DNA from: CAIWAH01 sp043755815
GTDB taxonomy: Bacteria > Verrucomicrobiota > Verrucomicrobiia > Limisphaerales > UBA9464
Assembly (NCBI GenBank): GCA_043755815.1
Contig: JAYUSF010000006.1
Coordinates: 1 to 8,656 of the forward strand
DNA length: 8,656 nucleotides
Direction: 5' to 3'
The translations under genes were made by a program, and so were the position numbers. Of this stretch, positions 6,367-8,656 are shown one piece after another. Numbering within the stretch: the first letter of the stretch is position 1; each line of letters opens with the position of its first letter. The notes below the pieces were generated by a model, which saw nothing but the letters and a program-made list of their open reading frames with translations, was not told the DNA's origin and ran no database searches.

Positions 6367-7281
6367 ATGAAACCCCACTGGTCCGGCGTCTTCCCCGCCC
6401 TCACCACCCAGCTCCACAAGGACGGCTCGCTCGACCTCGACGCGACCGCCGTCCACGCCGACGCGCTCATCCAATCGGGCGTCACCGGCCTGGTCTTCCT
6501 CGGTTCACTGGGGGAGAACCAGTCGCTCGCCGCCGACGAGAAGCGCGCGGTGATGGCCGAGATGGTCAGGGCGGTGGACGGCCGCGTGCCGGTGCTCAGC
6601 GGCGTCGCGGAGAGCAGCGTGGCCGAGGCGTGCCGCTATGCTCGCGACCTCGAGAAGCTGGGCGCCGACGGCTTCATGCTGATGCCGCCGATGATCTACA
6701 AGTCGCCGGACCCGCGCGAATCGCTCCACCACTTCCGCACGGTCGCCAAGTCCACCGGACTGCCGATCATGATCTACAACAACCCGCTCAGTTACGGGCA
6801 CGACCTGACGCCCGAACTGTTTGCGGAACTGGCCGGCCAGAAGAACTTCGTCGCGCTCAAGGAATCCTCCGGCAACACCCGCCGGATCACCGACCTGCAC
6901 AACGTCTGCGGCGACCGCTACGCCATTTTCACCGGTGTCGACGACCTTGCGCTCGAAGCCGCGATCCTCGGCATCGACGGCTGGGTCGCCGGCAGCGGCA
7001 TCGCCTTCCCGGCGGAGAACCAGTATTTCTGGGAACTGACCCGGCGTGGCGAATGGGCCAGGGCCGTCGAGGTTTACCGCTGGTTCACCCCGCTGCTGCA
7101 CTTGGATACGCATCCAAAATTCGTCCAATACATCAAGCTGGCCGTGCAGGAAGCCGGCCTGGGCAAGGAATGGGTCCGCGCCCCCCGCCTGACGCTCACC
7201 GGCGCCGAACGCAAGCAGGTGTTGAAAGTCATCCACGACGGCCTCGCCAGCCGGCCGAAGTTGTCGAAACGCAGAACCTGA
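6367..7281 (+). CDS. Dihydrodipicolinate-synthase (DapA) family aldolase/deaminase
   Basis: The 304-residue product is a full-length class I Schiff-base TIM-barrel enzyme of the DapA/NAL family. Visible motifs are VFPALTT near the N-terminus, GSLGENQSL (46-54, the GxxGE loop), MPPMIYKSPD (106-115), YNNPLSYG with the catalytic Tyr137, and ALKESSGNTRR with Schiff-base Lys165. FTGVDDLALEAA (188-199) and GWVAGSGIAFPAEN (205-218) follow. The start with WSGVFPALTTQ, the segment YRWFTPLLHLDTHPKFVQYIKLA (237-259) and the ending APRLTLTG resemble the group that includes 1-pyrroline-4-hydroxy-2-carboxylate deaminase of hydroxyproline catabolism. That is my preferred assignment over true lysine-pathway DapA, but substrate cannot be proven from sequence. 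No Shine-Dalgarno is evident before the ATG, and no other hydroxyproline gene lies in the window. Confidence 0.93.
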   Translation: MKPHWSGVFPALTTQLHKDGSLDLDATAVHADALIQSGVTGLVFLGSLGENQSLAADEKRAVMAEMVRAVDGRVPVLSGVAESSVAEACRYARDLEKLGADGFMLMPPMIYKSPDPRESLHHFRTVAKSTGLPIMIYNNPLSYGHDLTPELFAELAGQKNFVALKESSGNTRRITDLHNVCGDRYAIFTGVDDLALEAAILGIDGWVAGSGIAFPAENQYFWELTRRGEWARAVEVYRWFTPLLHLDTHPKFVQYIKLAVQEAGLGKEWVRAPRLTLTGAERKQVLKVIHDGLASRPKLSKRRT

Positions 7282-7442
7282 GCTTTGCTCGCATTTACAT
7301 GCGGTCAATCCGGGCTTTCCCTCGGGGACCGAATCCCGTGGACTCATAGACCAAGGCCGAGACGGAACGGCGCGCTTCGTAAGCATGGGAAGGGCACACC
7401 CTGTGCTGACGGGCGAGTCGCCGTTCGCAGCCAGTCATTCCC
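7282..7442. other. Intergenic spacer with small hairpins
   Basis: The 161 nt contain GCACA (7394-7398) with TGTGC (7402-7406) and GGCGA (7412-7416) with TCGCC (7418-7422). No T-run follows either, so they are not clear intrinsic terminators. The style matches the palindromes elsewhere in the window. No gene is seen. Confidence 0.6.
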
Positions 7443-8656
7443 ATGAAAAAGAATCCAACCCACCGGTCCAAGCCGGGCAGCCCCCGGCCTTGGACACAAG
7501 GGATCGTCGGTCGTTTCCGAAGCCTAGCCGGCACGGCGCTGACGCTGGGGTTGTTGGTCGTCCTGCGACCCATCGCCGGCACGGCGCAAAACGCGCCCGC
7601 CCCCTTGATTCTGCTGGAGAGCTCGCTGACAAATATCGCCGCCGCCACCCAGCCTCCAGTGGGGCCGGCGGGAACCACGACGCTGGCGGCGGACGCCTTT
7701 GTGGAGGCGGACGGTTTCACCGGCGCACGCTGCACGCTGCCCGACGATCGGATCACCTATCCGCTCACCGGGCTGGGCCCGAAGTTTCCAGCCGCGGGCG
7801 AGATCGAGTTCTGGTTCCGGCCCGGTTACGGGGTCGAGGACGACGACGTGAACCATGTCCTGTTCTCGATCGGCGACATCTATGGCGCGCCGCGGATCGA
7901 ACTGCGGGAGAACGGCGGATTGAATCTGACCGTGGTGATTCCGGGCGCCACCGAGTGGACCAACCGGACGGTGAGCAGCGATTACCACCGGTCCCTTTGG
8001 CGGGCGGGCCAGTGGGTGCATGTGCGGGCCGGCTGGGATCCGGCCAACGCCGAGGACAGCCTGCGCCTGCATGTGGATTCGCGCCGCGTCCACGGGCCGA
8101 AGGTGCCCGGCGGGTGGTCGGTTTCCGCCTGGTGCGAAGACGCACAACTGAACTTCGGCTCGGGGCTCGCGGCAGTGGGCCCGGGAGTTTTCGCCGGCCA
8201 GTTCCCGGCCGGCGGCATGCTCCGCGACGGGGTGGTGCGGGATGGCCTCTCGCAGTTCGTCGAGCTGCCTTACGAACCAGACCCCGGCGGTGGTGGCGGA
8301 GGTGGTGGTGGTGATAACGGCGGGGAAATTGATCCCGTGAACCCCGCGCCAATCCCGGACCCGGTGCCGATCACTACGGCCGTGCCAATCGGCCTGGGCT
8401 GGCGCGTGCCGTCGATGACGCCTCCCGGGTCCAGCCCGTTGAGCCGGAATCTTGATTTGCCCCTGACCGTGAAGGAGATCGCCGGCACCGGTGTGAGCAG
8501 CTTTCCTGTCTCTGTCGTGGTGCCGCTGCCTTACGGCCATTATCAGGATGCGGGCGGACTAAGCCGGAACCATGCAATAGGAGTGCGGTTTCGAGGTGGT
8601 TTTTGCAGGCGGATGCTACGCGCAGCTCGGGCGAGTTCCGACTGCATTGCAGTTGG
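7443..8656 (+). CDS. Secreted LamG-like (concanavalin A-like) protein, truncated by right edge
   Basis: The frame is open from the ATG at 7443 to the edge (404 codons seen). A long basic N-region is followed by a hydrophobic segment (about residues 29-44, LAGTALTLGLLVVL) and a likely cleavage near GTAQNA. Residues about 86-265 look like a LamG/concanavalin A-like jelly roll: FVEADGFTGA, IEFWFRPGYG with Trp124, VLFSIGD, IELRENGGLNL, the WRAGQWVHVRAGWDP block and LRLHVDS. Nine consecutive glycines (282-290) plus a Pro/Asp-rich stretch form a linker to a second region beginning VPIGLGWRVP. Such exported carbohydrate- or surface-binding modules are common in Verrucomicrobiota. Codons after about 8559 are unlike the rest (CTA, ATA, AGG, CGA clustered), so the real reading frame may not extend to the edge. 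No Shine-Dalgarno is visible. Confidence 0.8.
   Translation, partial: MKKNPTHRSKPGSPRPWTQGIVGRFRSLAGTALTLGLLVVLRPIAGTAQNAPAPLILLESSLTNIAAATQPPVGPAGTTTLAADAFVEADGFTGARCTLPDDRITYPLTGLGPKFPAAGEIEFWFRPGYGVEDDDVNHVLFSIGDIYGAPRIELRENGGLNLTVVIPGATEWTNRTVSSDYHRSLWRAGQWVHVRAGWDPANAEDSLRLHVDSRRVHGPKVPGGWSVSAWCEDAQLNFGSGLAAVGPGVFAGQFPAGGMLRDGVVRDGLSQFVELPYEPDPGGGGGGGGGDNGGEIDPVNPAPIPDPVPITTAVPIGLGWRVPSMTPPGSSPLSRNLDLPLTVKEIAGTGVSSFPVSVVVPLPYGHYQDAGGLSRNHAIGVRFRGGFCRRMLRAARASSDCIAV
8286..8312 (+). repeat. GGN polyglycine tract in the LamG-like gene
   Basis: Nine glycine codons in a row, mostly GGT and GGC, encode a flexible linker between the LamG-like domain and the following region. Confidence 0.85.

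Noticed and set aside
6505..7386. 293-codon minus-strand open frame opposite the lyase gene
   Set aside because: The plus strand carries a complete DapA-family enzyme with catalytic Tyr and Lys; the antisense product has no family features.
7385..8314. 309-codon plus-strand frame overlapping the LamG-like gene
   Set aside because: The frame starting at 7443 gives a signal peptide and LamG-like motifs; this one gives Arg-rich sequence with no domain.

Overview
The window is a GC-rich stretch from a bacterium that most likely belongs to the Verrucomicrobiota or Planctomycetota. The main reason is a minus-strand set of secreted proteins typical of those phyla: a large DUF1549/DUF1553 protein with heme-c-like motifs, a Tat-exported DUF1501 protein and a secreted WD40 propeller. 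A dense population of short GC-rich palindromes between genes fits the same group, and I lean to Verrucomicrobiota. The lineage is inferred from gene content, not from a marker gene.

Minus strand, in order of transcription: (i) 6048-5134, a secreted thioredoxin-fold-like protein without a CxxC motif; (ii) 5137-2885, a DUF1549/DUF1553 protein whose start overlaps the previous stop by 4 nt; (iii) 2884-2637, a non-coding spacer full of palindromes; (iv) 2636-1269, a DUF1501 protein with a twin-arginine signal; (v) 1272-280, a seven-bladed WD40 protein with a GTG start and another 4-nt overlap; (vi) 266 to beyond the left edge, an open reading frame that begins exactly at the hinge of an acyl-CoA ligase and holds only its small C-terminal subdomain. 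Genes i-ii and iv-v look translationally coupled. Genes i, ii, iv and v carry export signals, so their products should act outside the cytoplasm, perhaps as one complex; their biochemical role is not established.

Plus strand: after a 318-nt divergent spacer (6049-6366) with palindromes and a heptamer tandem repeat lies a complete dihydrodipicolinate-synthase-family lyase or deaminase (6367-7281). A 161-nt spacer follows. A secreted LamG-like protein with a polyglycine linker starts at 7443 and is cut by the right edge; its last 30 or so codons look compositionally foreign.

The most notable feature is that palindromic repeats lie inside the extreme 5' ends of two coding regions, DUF1549/DUF1553 (26-bp perfect inverted repeat, 5019-5093) and DUF1501 (2589-2620). 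In both cases they fall just upstream of the export signal, so the repeats appear to supply N-terminal residues and possibly start sites. The second notable feature is the isolated acyl-CoA ligase C-terminal subdomain at the left edge. I saw no tRNA, rRNA, CRISPR array, transposase or phage gene.
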